Shown: positions 1 to 12,215, counted from the first letter of the stretch. The stretch: 64,000 nt of DNA from Chenopodium formosanum (GCA_024500155.1 CM044874.1:42478384-42542383), one strand, 5' to 3'. Numbers and translations are program-made. The notes: generated by a model not told the origin, from the sequence alone.

Positions 1-1759
1 GTACGCGTGTGAAATTTATGCATTGTTACTTGTTTATCGTTGTAAAATGCATGGGCCATTCACAAATAGTGAATGGATGAATGGAATATATATTCTCTCA
101 CAGGTTTTATGAAATGGCAACTAGTGAGACCCGATTAAGATAGAAAATACAGACTACATGCCGTGATATATTTTTGTAAATCTATATACGATTTACGTAC
201 TGTTGAGTATTTTGGTACCTTAATATTTAGATTAGTCCTAATATTTGATACTAGTAGTTGTATAAATTTGGTTAAGTTTTGAAGACGGGGGTTCTTGGAA
301 GACAAAGACATGAAGATGCAAGAGAAGACCTTTAGAAGACTTGAAGAATTCAAGGGGTCATTCTAGTTTCCAATATGCATCAAAGGCTTATGCTTTATAT
401 ATTTATGCTTGTGCTTATATATGAATGATATTATAGATGCATGTTTAGGATTTCATCATATTGCGATGATTAATTAAGTTCAATAAAATCAACCAACATA
501 GAATTCCTAGGTCTCTAATAATATTGAGTAAAACTTGCCTTTCCAAAACAACACTAACCAACCGAAAGAGGGTGATGGTGGGCTACGCCAAAGCGAGTTA
601 CCATCACTACTCCAAGGAACGTAAGGCACACCGGGTGTGCATGTTGGTTTCGGTGGAACTCGTCGGTATGAGTGAGGAGTCCTCACATACCGTGGAAAAA
701 GTGAATAAATTGTTGAGAGAGCATTAAATGCGACGACTAGTTCAACCAAGAATGGCTTAGAGCCATTAGCAAAACGTTGCTTACCTTAGGAGATTGAGTG
801 TTAAGATAAGCCAAAGCATGCTTATCCACTCTTTGTTTCATGGATCTTGGAATTGACTTATTCTCGCCAAATGGGGACAAATTTAATGTGTGGATAAGAC
901 GTTTAATAAGATTGAAATATTTGCATGAATACCTTTTAATTTTAAAACTTATTATGTTATTTACTTGATAAATGATTATACCTTGCACTTATATTTGAAG
1001 AATTCCAAATCAAACTGTATTGTTTTCCATGATTGGTAAAGGAAATATTTGAGAATGGTTCTCAAAGAAAAGTAAAGCATTTCTAAAATATAATTCTCAG
1101 AAATGACTTTAAGGACAATTGGTCGTCATGTATTCAAAAACTAGGTAGTTTTAATAAAAAGATGAAGTATTGAGTTGCAATCTCAAATTGTCAATATTGA
1201 CAACCAACATATCTTTTTGCTTAATACACAGATGAGTAGGACACATTGATGTACTAATTCGAGTGTGAATTAAAGGAAAAGATGGAACTTTGTTTTACGG
1301 CGCATTAGCTGCTTAATTATTCCTAACAAAGTATAAAAGTCAAAGACTCTTTAAGAAAAGGTTCTTAAAGATTATGAGATAAATTATGATAAGAAATATA
1401 GGAAACAAGGAACAAAGAAAAGTAATGAGATTTTATTTTACTAAAGAATTCATGTTATTGAAGTTAACTTAGCAACTCATTATCTTCACAAAGTATCGGA
1501 TACTGCTTTAGTGCTCCACATTAAAGGTGACCTCAAACTATTGAAGATAAGCTAAGTTATCGACTTACAAGCTTAGAACGAAACAAGTGGTGCTACATCA
1601 GTTGTAAAGGTCGTATGCTTTGTCTAAATACCATTAAGCTAAGGGTGGAACAAATAAATTGTTATTGTGTTCCATAATCAGCAATTGATCTGTTTAGACA
1701 CGGAAAGACTCACATTTAAAGCAATGAGCAATAGTTGCAAATTTATTTGAATGACATGG
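1..1759. other. AT-rich stretch, no gene recognised
   Basis: Short open frames only, none with a recognisable domain. The segment 540-720 is less AT-rich than its surroundings but its open frame on either strand resembles nothing I know. The right part (about 1440-1759) may be the upstream continuation of the copia relic that follows, but I could not align it to a specific domain. Confidence 0.5.
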
Positions 1760-2400
1760 TTGTCTAAACCATGAGTCAAGAATGCTTGATTATAGACAAA
1801 CATTTTCTTAACATGATAAACTGGCAAAAGCTCAAAGTCATGGGCATGATTTGCGTTCCAAATATCTTTAGCAATGTAACATCGACAAGAACGTACTCAA
1901 GGCTCGATTAGATAGGCTCTTGATAGTTGATAGATTTGGAATTGTTCTAAGACAAGCAAGTCTTATTTGTTGAAACCGACAAAGTAAAGAGCTATTTGTT
2001 CTTGGTATAGACAATTGACTCCGAAAGCTAAAGAGGATTCATTTACTTCAACTTTTAACAAAAAATTTGAAAGAATATGGCTATATTCATCAAATATGAA
2101 CAAACTTGACCTTGAATAGTTCCAGAGTTCAGTGAAGTACACAATCGACTTGGCAAGATAAAAAAACGTCTAAATTAAATAGAGCGATATTTGCTTGAGC
2201 CAGGCATGACCATCATAAAGTTATGAAATTGAAATTTTCATAAATAACTCCGCAAAAAAGATAGTGTGTCTTCACGGAGACCTCGATGCCATTTAAAAAT
2301 AACTTGAACAATGATGGATCACATCCCTTCCTACAAATTTCTTAAAATTTGCAAGGAGGACTAATGTTACACTAAACAAAACGTCGAAGCTAAGAAAGGA
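1760..2400 (+). mobile_element. Decayed Ty1/copia integrase relic
   Basis: Read through several frameshifts and stops, the + strand keeps a chain of short matches in the order found in copia integrases. The zinc-finger end (SCLI followed by a K-rich tail, near 1950-1975) comes first. Next is a stretch resembling the start of the catalytic core with its aromatic YF..F pattern (2035-2060), then KYEQT and a segment like F..EV.N.LGK (about 2090-2160), then a segment where the usual 'TP..TPQ.NG.SER' region would fall (2250-2330). No frame is open for more than about 25 codons. The identification rests on order and spacing rather than on any single strong motif; a translated search would settle it. 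No LTR was found for it. Confidence 0.45.
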
Positions 2401-2779
2401 AGCCATATTCATTTATGGATAGAATTATCTTTATACACATCTAAAAATATCACTCTAAAACCAAACCCAATAATGAACAATCTTTCACCGCCATATTGGT
2501 CGGGTTCAGTATTTAATCCCGAAAGTGCTTAAAAAATCATATTTAATTAAAAAAAATTTTGTATAGTCCATGGACCAGTCTTGATGTTTAGTTAAAGCAT
2601 AATTGATTTTAGCCCAAACCTTTTTATTTTATTTTATTATTTTGGCCCAAACCTTTTATTTTATTTTTTATTTATTTATTTTAGCCCAATTAATAATAAT
2701 AATAATAAATCAGAAATGGGCCGAAATGATCAATCGACACTTAAAAATGTTGAATGAAATTAGGGTTAAAAATGAATTT
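2401..2779. other. AT-rich spacer with T-rich low-complexity runs
   Basis: Contains repeated blocks of 'ttagcccaa' or 'ttggcccaaacc' separated by T/A runs (2610-2700). It holds no gene. It may be the U3 start of the LTR-like segment to its right. Confidence 0.4.
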
Positions 2780-4039
2780 AGACGGTGAAATGGACTATAG
2801 GGTCCCGCGTCACGGCAACTGTCCACCGTGTCACGGGAACCAGTGCCGCGCCACAGTGCATGTGCTATGACACAGTGCATGTGCTGTGACATGGGGCAAT
2901 TCCGTGTCCTTTCCGAGTGAACCCTTCACCCGTTTTATTCCCCGTACCCTAAAAATTTCCCGCATCACACAACAGTCCACCGTGTCACGGGAATCTGCCC
3001 TGCCTGACAGTGCCAGTGTCACGGTGCTTCTTTGCCGTGTCGCGGTGCTATTTTTAAGGTTTTTATCTTTTTAGGGTTCCGTGTGTTCCCTCTACTCATT
3101 TTCCCTATAAATACCCCTTTTTTCTGATGTACGAGCATCTATTAATTCTCTCTTTTTCTCTCTTCTATGATCTAGCCTAAACACTAGCTTACCCTTCTTC
3201 TTTCAAAATTCCCTCTTCAAGCACTCCAAGGAGTCCATACTTTACTCGTGGTTCTGTCCTTTAGCCAAGGCGTGAAAGTTAGAACTGTTTGAGGGTTTGG
3301 CCCCAAATCAATTCTATTTAATTAAATTTAAGTTAATTTAATTATTGTTTTATTATTTTTCCTTGAAGTTACAAACTCGTTTATTATTTTATAGTTGCAA
3401 GCAAACAAAATAAAATTAAGAATTATGTTCCTTTTATATCTATTATTTTTCTAACGATTTTATATTGTTGGATTTATTGTTAAATTGTTTCCAATATTAA
3501 TGCTTATTTTTTATGATCACCATATTTCATGTTTAAAGGGAATATATAAATGAAAATCACGTCTAATAAGATAATTTGGACGACCAATTTAGGTTCCTTT
3601 TTAATCTTGTTGTTTAATCAAGTGATCACAAATTTTGTAGAATTATATGTTGCATTGATATTAAACCAATTTAGCTTAATAATAGTTTGAAGCAAATTGA
3701 ATATCTGTTTGTATGCCTTTGAGGTCGGAGGAATGCTATTCACTATAAGAATCGAGTAGAGGCCAATACGAGAGAATGTGACTCTATGACTCACTTCGTA
3801 CCATCATCCCCGATCCTCCTTACATGGTTCCGAACCATAGGGAGTTAGTAATCTCATGGATTATGAATGGGGTGTAACCTTCATGGGTCAATCGTTGTTG
3901 CCTATCATTGTATCTTTGTCGTGGTTGCCTTTTATGATCCGTGAACGATTTACAAGTTCCTTAAAAACTTGTTGGCGGCTCCCTACTTTCCTTGTCCCTA
4001 ATCGTATTATGTCAATTCCCACTTCCTATGAGTGCCAAG
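2780..4039 (+). mobile_element. LTR-like segment of a Tat/Ogre-type element, truncated or solo
   Basis: It has the same layout as the better-defined LTR at 4040-6243. A cluster of palindromic GC-rich motifs is followed by a TATA box (3106-3113). A CT-rich leader with 'gagggtttgg' and 'ttccttgaagttac' comes next (compare about 4968 and 5026 in the next LTR). Near its 3' end is a block with 'aacttgttggcggctcc' (compare 'aacttgttggcgactc' at about 6130). TATA-to-block distances differ (about 860 versus 1370 bp), so it is a related but different family. Its own 5' edge is not clear, and its 3' end abuts the next LTR with no internal region between. Confidence 0.5.
3106..3113 (+). promoter_or_regulatory. 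TATA box of the LTR-like segment
   Basis: TATAAATA sits in 'ccctataaataccc'. Upstream, at 2800-3050, there are at least four copies of a CGTGTCACGG-like palindrome or variants (for example 2827 and 2981). Downstream is a CT-rich untranslated region. Confidence 0.6.
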
Positions 4040-6243
4040 TGTAAACACCTATTTGTGTCTCCCCCAAACTCAAACCCGGTGATGAGTACCTTTCGCGTCG
4101 AATCATAATCGAATAAAGTGAAAGTGTGGAAAGTCTAGTGTTGCGGATAGTTTTTAATTCTTTTTCTCTTCTCTCTGTTTTTGAAAACCCATTTTAAAGA
4201 AAACAGCCAATCCAGTTTTTTTGGTCCATAGCAAGGGTCCAATAATGGTGTAGTTGGATGGGGCTTGAAAAGAGCTTTCCAACGATATATTATAAGCCTA
4301 ATTCCGAAGAATAATGAGGAAGTTATGGCCAAATTACTAAACTGGGCCCGGTTTGGTCCTTATATGCAGCCCAATGATCTAAAGGAGGGCCTAATATTGA
4401 TTTATCATTCCTAATGCAATTATAATTGATTTTAGTTTTCTAGATTTTTCTAAAGTTTCTTTTCATTCCTAATTCAATTAACATTGATAAATTGACTTTG
4501 GTTGACTTTTTAGAGTTTTAATTAGAATAAAAGAGTATTTTTAAGGAAAATACAATTTTTCCCATCTGTACGGCTAAATTTTATAGGAATTAAGAAAATG
4601 TGTGAAAATAATTGTTAGCGCCTGACGACAGGGATTAGCGCTAATGCTTGGCACCTGGCGCTAGCCTTAGCGCCTGGCGCTAATGTTCAGCGTCTGGCGC
4701 TAACCTGTTTTATTCTTGTCGAAACTCTGATTTGTTTTTCTATTCGTTTGGCTGATTTTTCATTATAAATAGCCTCCTAAAACCTCCGTTTTCTATCATC
4801 AACAATCATCAAATATCATATATTCTCTAGATTTCTTATTCTCTCTAGCTTTTAAGAATTATTCTCTCTCTTTAGTTTTCTCTACAAACTTCCGCATTCA
4901 CAAGACCTATAAACACCTAGCCAAATTCGAAGTTGCCTTCGTCCTAGACGTGAAAGGCATTAATTTCTGAGGGTTTGGTCACTAATCTCTCTTTCAATTA
5001 TTTAATTTAATTGTTTGTTTATTATTTTCCTTGAAGTTACTAACGTGTGTATTTTTTTATTAGAAAGGGATACGAGGCATCCAAGTAAGTGCTTTAATTG
5101 TTTTCATTGTTATTATGATATATAATTCAGGTCTAGGTTATTTTTATGATTCCTATTGTCATGTTAGGGTGTTTTGATCTTCCTAGTATCATGTTTAGGG
5201 TAATAATTATAATTAATATAAAGTATTATTGCTATGATGCCTCCTATTTTCTTTCCTTATAGCATGTTAGTATCATGTTAGGGCTAAAGCTTTGATCTTT
5301 GATGTTTAGTGACATGTTAGGGTTTGTTATTAATCTTGTTAGTATCATGCCTAGGATCTTGCTTTTATTCTTTAATACTTCCTCCGTTTTTTTAATATTG
5401 CACCACTTACCTTTTAAGGAAGTTTCACATTTATTGCACCATATCCATTTTAGGAAAAGAAATTTATGTGTTCACACTATAAATACCTAATATACCCTTG
5501 ATTTTCAACCCTTACTTTTATTTTGTGCATACAATCACATGGGCAACTTGGTATTTCTACCTTTCTCTCTCATCCTTTTTTCCACTATCAAAAAACTTTG
5601 TGCCAAACCCTTATGGTGCAATAATAACAGAACGCAAGAAGTATGATTATTCTATGATTATTATTATTATGATTATAATTATAATTGTTATAATTTGTTA
5701 TGATTATTATTATGTTGCTTGATGTTATATTTATTATTTATTGCTTGATCACTCCTTTTATGCATGTTTAAAGGGAATTGATACTTGTAATCACGCTTAA
5801 TAAGATAATAATAATCTTGTTTAGGGTTAATTTGTTTATAACTCAAATGATCGCCAATAAAAGTTTTATTTGTGCATTAATATTCAACCAACATAGATTA
5901 AACAGGTTTAGGGTTAAACCTATTGATTGCATGTTAGCCAGAAAGCGCACATGAATACGATCAGAATAAAGTAGAGACCTATTATTAGGGCAGGTTCAAT
6001 CTCTTTTAGGTTGGATTTGTACCTTCATTCCCGAACTACCACTCACGGTTCCAGACCAATTGGAGTTGATGATCTCCTGAATCGTTAAGGGGTGTAACCT
6101 TCACATCGTGAATTGTTTACAAGTTCCTAAAACTTGTTGGCGACTCTTTTGCTCTATCTTCTTTCCCTTTGGACGCCACCGTACTTTAGTGTATGAACAT
6201 AGTGGGGTTCAAGTTTGGGATAACGCTTGAAATATTACCTACA
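4040..6243 (+). mobile_element. 5' LTR of a Tat/Ogre-like Ty3/gypsy element
   Basis: The segment begins TGTAAACACC and ends CCTACA, giving the TG...CA ends with a short inverted TGTA. A primer-binding site lies six bases after the end. The TATA box is at 4764-4771. The first 280 bp recur as a divergent inverted copy at 11197-11457, which supports the left edge. Length (about 2.2 kb) suits Tat-lineage LTRs. A matching 3' LTR on the same strand is not present because the element is broken at 10138. Confidence 0.7.
4612..4771 (+). promoter_or_regulatory. U3 promoter: GGCGCTA/TAGCGCC motif cluster and TATA box
   Basis: Between 4616 and 4708 the motifs TAGCGCC, GGCGCTA and the palindrome TAGCGCTA recur about seven times, in both orientations, in otherwise AT-rich DNA. 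TATAAATA follows at 4764. The same motifs precede the TATA box of the PMD gene at 12447, which suggests a shared regulator; that is inference. Confidence 0.55.
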
Positions 6244-6249
6244 TTTTTT

Positions 6250-6267
6250 TGGCCACTCCGCTAGGGA
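6250..6267 (+). other. Primer-binding site (Tat/Ogre type)
   Basis: TGGCCACTCCGCTAGGGA follows the LTR end. It resembles the TGGCGACTCC..CTGGGGA sites of Tat/Ogre elements, which are usually assigned to a tRNA-Arg. It differs from that pattern at a few positions, in keeping with an old element. Confidence 0.6.
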
Positions 6268-7906
6268 GGATTTCTATTTTAGTTCCTGAAATTTATTTCG
6301 GCAATGATTTAGAATGAGTGTATGAGACTAAAAAAATTCTAAATATTTCATGTGTGTAATTTTGATTAACATTTTTGTAATATGCATAAAAAAGATCTCA
6401 TTGGAAAGACCATGCGTAATGAGTAAAAAAGATAGGATTTTTACACGTAGGAAATTTTAGGAATATCTTTCACAACTATGATCGAAAAAATGCTGCGCGA
6501 AACTGGAAAATTTTATCGAGCATAGAAAGCTGCTGGGGCATATAGGGACTAGCGTTAGAAAATAGAGTCTAGCGCCGATGAGTTGGCTCTGGCGCTAGGC
6601 GAGAGCTTCTGTCACCAGGCGCCAAAGCCAAATCGCAGCGCTGGCCTCTGTTCGCTGGCGCCAAGTTCTTCCAATACCAAGCCAGAAATATGCGTTCTAA
6701 TTTTGACCAGTTTTTAGCACTGTTTGATCGATCCTACTTCCTGATTGAGTTTTTCTCACTTTTCTGAAACCCATATGTGTTCTACATATGGACATAACCC
6801 TCTGGGAATTCATGCTCCATTTACCTGATTGAACACTTTGTGCAACAAAGGGTACATCCAAGAATGTTGAATTCACCAAACCATGGAAGCGAGTTTTTCT
6901 TAACTCGCGGTGTCCCATCAACTTGCGCCAATCCTTCACGGTTAGGCTTCTGCGCAGTGTATCCCGAACATTACAGAACTAGAGTCATGGTTAGATTGCA
7001 AACTCTTTGCATCATGTTGTGCCTACTTGACTAATTGTGCATTATTGGTTGTGCATACTCTGTGTGTTTTTCCTAACCGTTTGTTTGACTTGTGTTAAGA
7101 CTAAATAAACTGATTTATGATTAAAAGAACTTTTCCTAATTAATTTATTAATTAATTAATTTAAGTTATTAAAGTCTAATAATTTAATCAGAGTTTACTT
7201 AGTACGACTTTAGGCATACCCTGTAGAGTAATAATACTGAAAGCAGTTCCAGATCGACGTTCCATCAATGGCGCCAAGATTTAAACTGGAGCGCCACTCT
7301 GTGGAGTGTAGCACTTGGCGACAGTCTTGTCGTCTGGCGCTACACTGCAAAGAGAGGCGCTAGTCCTGTCGTTTTGGCGATAGTTTGGTTTATTGCTCGA
7401 GTCATCACTTTGTGTTTAATTGAACAGTTTGGTAATCAATTCGGTTAATTTTTACTGGTAATAATACCGTGTCAAGTGATTAATCGAGTCTAGGCACTAA
7501 GTCCCATGGTATTACATAAGAGTCAAAGCATGTCACTTACACTCACCACATAAAGCACATCCTAATGCACACTTTGACCATGTCTAAGAGAGTCTTGTAT
7601 GCGCGTATTGTACGTCATTTTTTAGGGGGGTAAGTCAGATATTAATCCTCCAATTTAATCCACTTGATCGAACCCTATTATTAACCCCCAAAAATATACA
7701 CCTTATTTTTGCCAAAAATATGCACCTTAATATGCACCCTTTTTTTGCTTTTTCCTTTATCAAAACCCGTAAAGTCAAAGTCAATTCGAGTCAAGTCATT
7801 GAAACAAAAATGGTTTAATTTTCACCGCGTGATCAAGAAAGGAAGGGCGTTTGATCAAAGACAACTTTTTTATTCAAGAACTTTTCGATAAACCAATCGC
7901 TTGTAA
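6268..7906 (+). other. Untranslated leader of the Tat/Ogre-like element
   Basis: There is no convincing ORF. It contains two more clusters of the GGCGC(T/C)A motif family (6545-6668 and 7267-7385). A long leader before gag is usual in Ogre-type elements, where an additional ORF may sit; none is open here. Confidence 0.5.
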
Positions 7907-10138
7907 AGGAAAGCTAAGACGATAACGACAACTCAAGAGGAAGTTAATGAGCTCAGAAACCAATTGGTTATTGTGACTGAGGCGTTAAAGGTTTTAACCC
8001 TCAAAATCGATGATCCTGTGAAACAACAACTGATGGACCTCATGCAAGAAAGTCTTATCAAGTTGTCTAGTAACTATAAGTTTCAAGGAATTAGCTCACA
8101 AGGGGTTTCGGTTGAAAAGGATCTTCTTCCGCAGAAGTTCAATGCCAACGACATCCCAAAATTCAAGGAGACTGACAACCCTTATTTTCACCTAAGAGCT
8201 TTCGAAACAATAATGAGCATTAAGGGTATTGACAAGAAGGTGTTTCCCTCTTTGTTTTTTCTATCTCTAGAAACTGTTTGCCAACAATGGTTCTTCTCTC
8301 TTGAGAAAGAAAGAACCTCTACTTGGGAGTCTATAGTAAACGCTTTCATTGATAGATACAAGTGCAATATTCAAGTTGAAACTCACTATAGAGAACTTGA
8401 AATTCTCAAGCAGAAGGAGAATGAAGGTTTCACTTCTTTCTTCAACAAATGGAGAGAAACCTCTGCTAAGATGATTGAAGTACCAAGTAAGAAAGAATAT
8501 GTGAGGTTATTCATCAAGAACCTTTAAGAGCATTACTCCAAGCATCTCAAATACCAGAATAATCCCCATACCTTCAAGGTCATCTATGACATTGGAATTA
8601 ATATTGAAGACGACCTGTCTAAGATGAAAGCTGCTAACAGTAACTCCAACAGTGGGTAGAAAGGCAAGAAGAACGACAATCCTTCTTCTTCAAACACCAC
8701 CCACTCAAACAATGTTAGTACCTTTAACTTAAGTGAAGTCCTTGCTATAAATAATCAAGGGCAAAAAAAACCATTTAGAAGGAACTTTACTCCTATAGGT
8801 ATGAGTTATTATACCGCATTTTCCCGATTAAATGTAAAAGGTCTTATAACTCCTATTGAACCATTTTGGGACCCACCGGTCGAGAAGAGGACAGCTAATT
8901 GGAACCCCAATGCACATTGCAAATATCTCCAAGGTAGGGGCCATCTTACCGAAATGTTGGAAGCTTAAGGAAGCTATCCAAGATTTAATCGATAACAAAA
9001 AATTGCCATTACCTCCTGCCAGTAAAAAGCCGAGCATTGACAATGCACCTCTCGCTCATTCCTTGGCCATCTCTGATGAAGAAAACGAGGTTGATCCCTC
9101 ATCTCTCATCAAGCCTATTGAAGAAATCCATGCTATCGAAGAAGAGGAGGAGTTCTTTTTCGATGCCATAAATGACTTTCCTGAACTAGTGAGGATGTAC
9201 AATTGCTTACATTGTCCATGTAAGAGGGATCAATCTTTCTACATGAAGATCTCGAAGTCGCAAAGAATCAATTAGAGGAGCTTTAGAAAAAGTGTGACAA
9301 GGTCCCATCCACGAAGAAGAAACCCTTCTCTCTACAAGTAATTGACAGACCCAAGAAGAGTAATAGACTCTATACTCCAATTGGGATTTCATACGCTAAA
9401 ATTTCCAACATGTTCTCCGAGAGTGGCAAGGTCAAACCTCTCGAACCGAGACCATTTGAATCGCTAAAAAGGACATATAGGTTCTATTGTCAATACCATC
9501 AATCAGGGGGTCACACTATTGAACACTGCTTTAAATTTAAAGATTTAATTTAGAAAATTATTGATGACAAAAAGTTAGTCCAAATCCCACGAGAGGAAGA
9601 CATAAGCATTAATGGGGTTTTGGATAGTGTTGAAGAAGATGTCCACTTAAAAGACATGGAAGGAACTCCACCTTTAGTGTCATATTCCATGGATGATTTA
9701 TGGGTCGAAGAAGATTCATTTATAGACGTCCTCACAAGATCTGGGAGAATGCAACCTTCCATTTCAACACAACCTATGCCAACCACGCAGCAAGTTCCCA
9801 TACCCATCATAGAAGACAATGATATTGTCAAACAATTCAAGAAAACCAAGGTTGAAATGAATGTATGAAAGCTTCTAGCAACATCTCGAGAGCATAGGTT
9901 GGCAGTGAGGAATGCCTTGGATAAGATATGGATAGATTCAGACACCACTCCTAAGGGGCTGGATAACTTCCTTACGAGTGATATCCCTAGTCCTATCAAC
10001 TTGATCACCTTTTCTAACAAGGATTTACCTCCAGAAGGTGACAAGCATTATAAGGCACTAAACCTCACAGTAGTTTGCAAGAGGATGAACGTCCCTTTGA
10101 CTGTTGTAGATCATGGATCAACAATTAATGTTTGTCCA
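7907..10138 (+). pseudogene. Broken gag-protease of the Tat/Ogre-like element
   Basis: Encodes the retrotransposon capsid protein and the start of its aspartic protease. The first frame (7907-8527) carries the Tat-type capsid core: a 'PKF...DNPYFHLRAF' start, 'LSLETVCQQWFFSLE' and 'TWESIVNAFIDRYKCN', then the RELE..KQKE region and a final 'KNL'. After a stop at 8525 the frame continues with the Ogre-like tail: a WNPN..C linker region (8895-8925), 'LKEAIQDLIDNKKLP' and a 'YHQSGGHTIEHC' finger near 9490-9525. The protease active site appears at 10105-10120 as DHGS, where this lineage usually has DNGS. Several stops and frameshifts make it non-functional. The frame is cut within the protease by the insert at 10139. 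No ATG was found near the start of the open frame. Confidence 0.75.
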
Positions 10139-11194
10139 CTTGTTGTTGTTGGTGTTTTGTTTTTGTTGCTCTTGTGGGTTTTATCTGCTGTTGGTTTCTG
10201 CTGTTGTTTCTGTTCTCTTGCTGTTGCTGAAATTCAGATGTTGTTGATGTTTCTTTTTCTATTGCTGGCTGCTTTGCTATGCTGTCTACTCTGGTGCTGG
10301 TCTGGTCAACAGTTGGTTTTGCTGGGTGCTGTGTTGCTGCTGCTGGTTTCAACTATTGTTGTTGTTTTCTACTGCTGGCTGACTGCCCAGGTGTGCTGTT
10401 GTTGCTCTGCTGCTGTCAGCTCTGCTGTTGTGCTGGTCAGCAGCTGGTTTTGCTGAGGGCTGTTGTTGCTGTTCTCTGTTGGTGGTTGGCTGCTTGGCTG
10501 TACTGTTGCTGCTCTGTTGCTATTCTGATCAGCAGCTGCTGAACTTTTGCTGTCTTTGTTGCTGTTGCTGTTTTTTAATGTTGTTGCTGGCTTCAGGTGA
10601 TGTTGATGGCTGCTGTTTTAGCAGCTGCTGTTGCTGGAGTTGCTACACTGTAATGTTGCTGTCCGTGTTGCTGCACTATACTGTTGATGTCTGTGTTGTT
10701 GCACTGTATTGTTGCTGTCTGTGTTGCTGTTGCTGTTTTTTTACTGCTTTTGCTGGTCTATTGCTGTTGTTGCAAGTCAGTGTTGCTAATGTTGAAATCT
10801 GGTGCTTTGTCTTGTTGCTTTCCCTGAGGTGATGTATTACCCTCTTTTGTCTAGTCATGTTGCTTTTGCAACTGAGTCTAGGTGGAGGTTTGCTTTTTGC
10901 AGTTTGCAGGGGTGGTGTTTATTGTTGTTTCTCTGTGCTTGTCTTTGTGTTCCTGGGCCTTGTTTCCAGAACCCTTCCTAGAAGGTGGTTGGAAGCTTGT
11001 GCTCAGGGTGTTCTTGTCTCTTTCTCCTAAACCCTTCCTAGAAGTTGGCAGAAGATTGAGCTTGAACTTTTTGGTGGTTGGTTGGCCTGTTTTTTTAGGT
11101 CTTGTAGGGTTTGGTGTTTGTTATAACTTAGCTTTTGTAAGTTGTAACTTTTCCTTTTAGTAATAAAATTTCTCTTATTTTCCAAAAAAAAAAA
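10139..11194 (+). mobile_element. Poly(A)-tailed retroposon-like insert rich in GTT/GCT
   Basis: About 700 bp of degenerate TGTTGCTG-type repeats lead into a more complex 3' portion with two near-copies of 'acccttcctagaagttgg' (about 10970 and 11031). It ends with AATAAA (11162-11167) and an 11-base A run (11184-11194). These ends are what LINE or SINE 3' UTRs look like. No reverse transcriptase is encoded; the long frames here are by-products of the repeat. The protease frame does not resume after the A run, and I saw no target-site duplication, so the insertion was accompanied or followed by rearrangement. Confidence 0.5.
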
Positions 11195-11196
11195 TA

Positions 11197-11457
11197 AATT
11201 AGGCTTATAATATATCGTTGGAAATCTCTTTTCAAGCCCCATCCATTTACACTATTATTGGACCCTTATCATGAACCAACCTAAACTGGATTGGCTGTTT
11301 TCTTAAAATAGGTTTTCAAAAACGAAGAGAAAGAAAAGAAATAAAAACTATCTGCAACACTAGACTTTCCTTACTTTCACTTCATTCGATTATGATTCGA
11401 CGTTAAAGGTACTCATCACTGGGTTTGGTTTTAGGGAGACACAAATGGATGTCTATA
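11197..11457 (-). mobile_element. Inverted fragment of a Tat-type LTR (5' end)
   Basis: The reverse complement matches the first 280 bp of the LTR at 4040, from 'catttgtgtctccc' through 'gtgatgagtacctttaacg' to 'cgatatattataagcc', with perhaps 10-15% difference. The LTR edge falls near 11457. On the - strand it is preceded by purine-rich 'aaagtggaggc', a plausible polypurine tract, so this is best read as the 3' LTR of an element on the - strand. It is cut at 11195 by the poly(A) insert. Confidence 0.7.
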
Positions 11458-11699
11458 GAAGCCTCCACTTTAACTGACTTTGGAGAAACGCATGTTTCGA
11501 AAACAAAAGTCAAAGTAACGATAGGGACGGAGAATGATTCAGAATGTTTTGCAATCCTTAATCACTCTTGTAACGCCGATACCTGCAAAACTAGGGTTAG
11601 TTAAACAGATAAAGAGAGTTAAGAAACGCGTATCTTGCACCGTCGAGCACACGTCTCTGAGGGTAATCGATTTGTTGCTACATTGCTGTATTTTTGATA

Positions 11700-12030
11700 A
11701 CATTCCGCAAGGTAGGGAACGTCATCCCGCTGTTTGTTTTGACGATCTTCTACAAGCTAGAGAATACCGCCTGAAGACTACTACGCCTGTAACTGCCTCT
11801 AATTCAGCCGTGATAGACTTCTAAAAGCTAGAGAACCCCATCAAAGATTGCTTCGCTTGAAACGACCTTCTAACGCTTTGTGACCATGTTCCGCAAGCCA
11901 GGGAACACGATCAAAGATAACTTCGCTTGAAATCATCTTTAGTTTTTTGTGACAACTCTCCGCAAGATAGGGAACGCTGTTGAAGGTATCCTCGCCTGAA
12001 GCTATCCTCATTTTTTGCAATAATATTCTG
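11700..12030. repeat. Five imperfect tandem units of about 70 bp
   Basis: Anchors of the form tTCCGCAAG..AGGGAAC occur at about 11703, 11748, 11819, 11889 and 11958. Each is followed by a variant of 'cgcttgaaa' or 'cgcctgaag'. Spacing is 45, 71, 70 and 69 bp. The array lies upstream of the PMD gene promoter. Confidence 0.6.
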
Positions 12031-12075
12031 AAGAAATTACCGAAGAACCACGCTTGTTGATCTTTTGCTTTTGCT

Positions 12076-12215
12076 ATGCCTGTACGTCGGCGCTATTACT
12101 GCTTTTGAACCTGTATGTCGGTGCCTTCCTAGTTGTGAAGCAGTATGTCAGTACCTTTGCGATATGAACCATTATTTCGGTGCTTTGCGATGTGCCAATG
12201 CTTAGGCGCTTTAAG
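12076..12215. repeat. Five imperfect tandem units of about 30 bp
   Basis: Units start near 12078, 12109, 12139, 12167 and 12196 and share the form CCTGTATGTCGGTGCCTT. They directly follow the 70-bp array and precede the promoter of the PMD gene. Confidence 0.55.

Noticed and set aside
9899..10860. Cys/Leu-rich frames of 87-185 residues
   Set aside because: Translations of degenerate GTT/GCT repeats in several frames; no sign of a coding origin.
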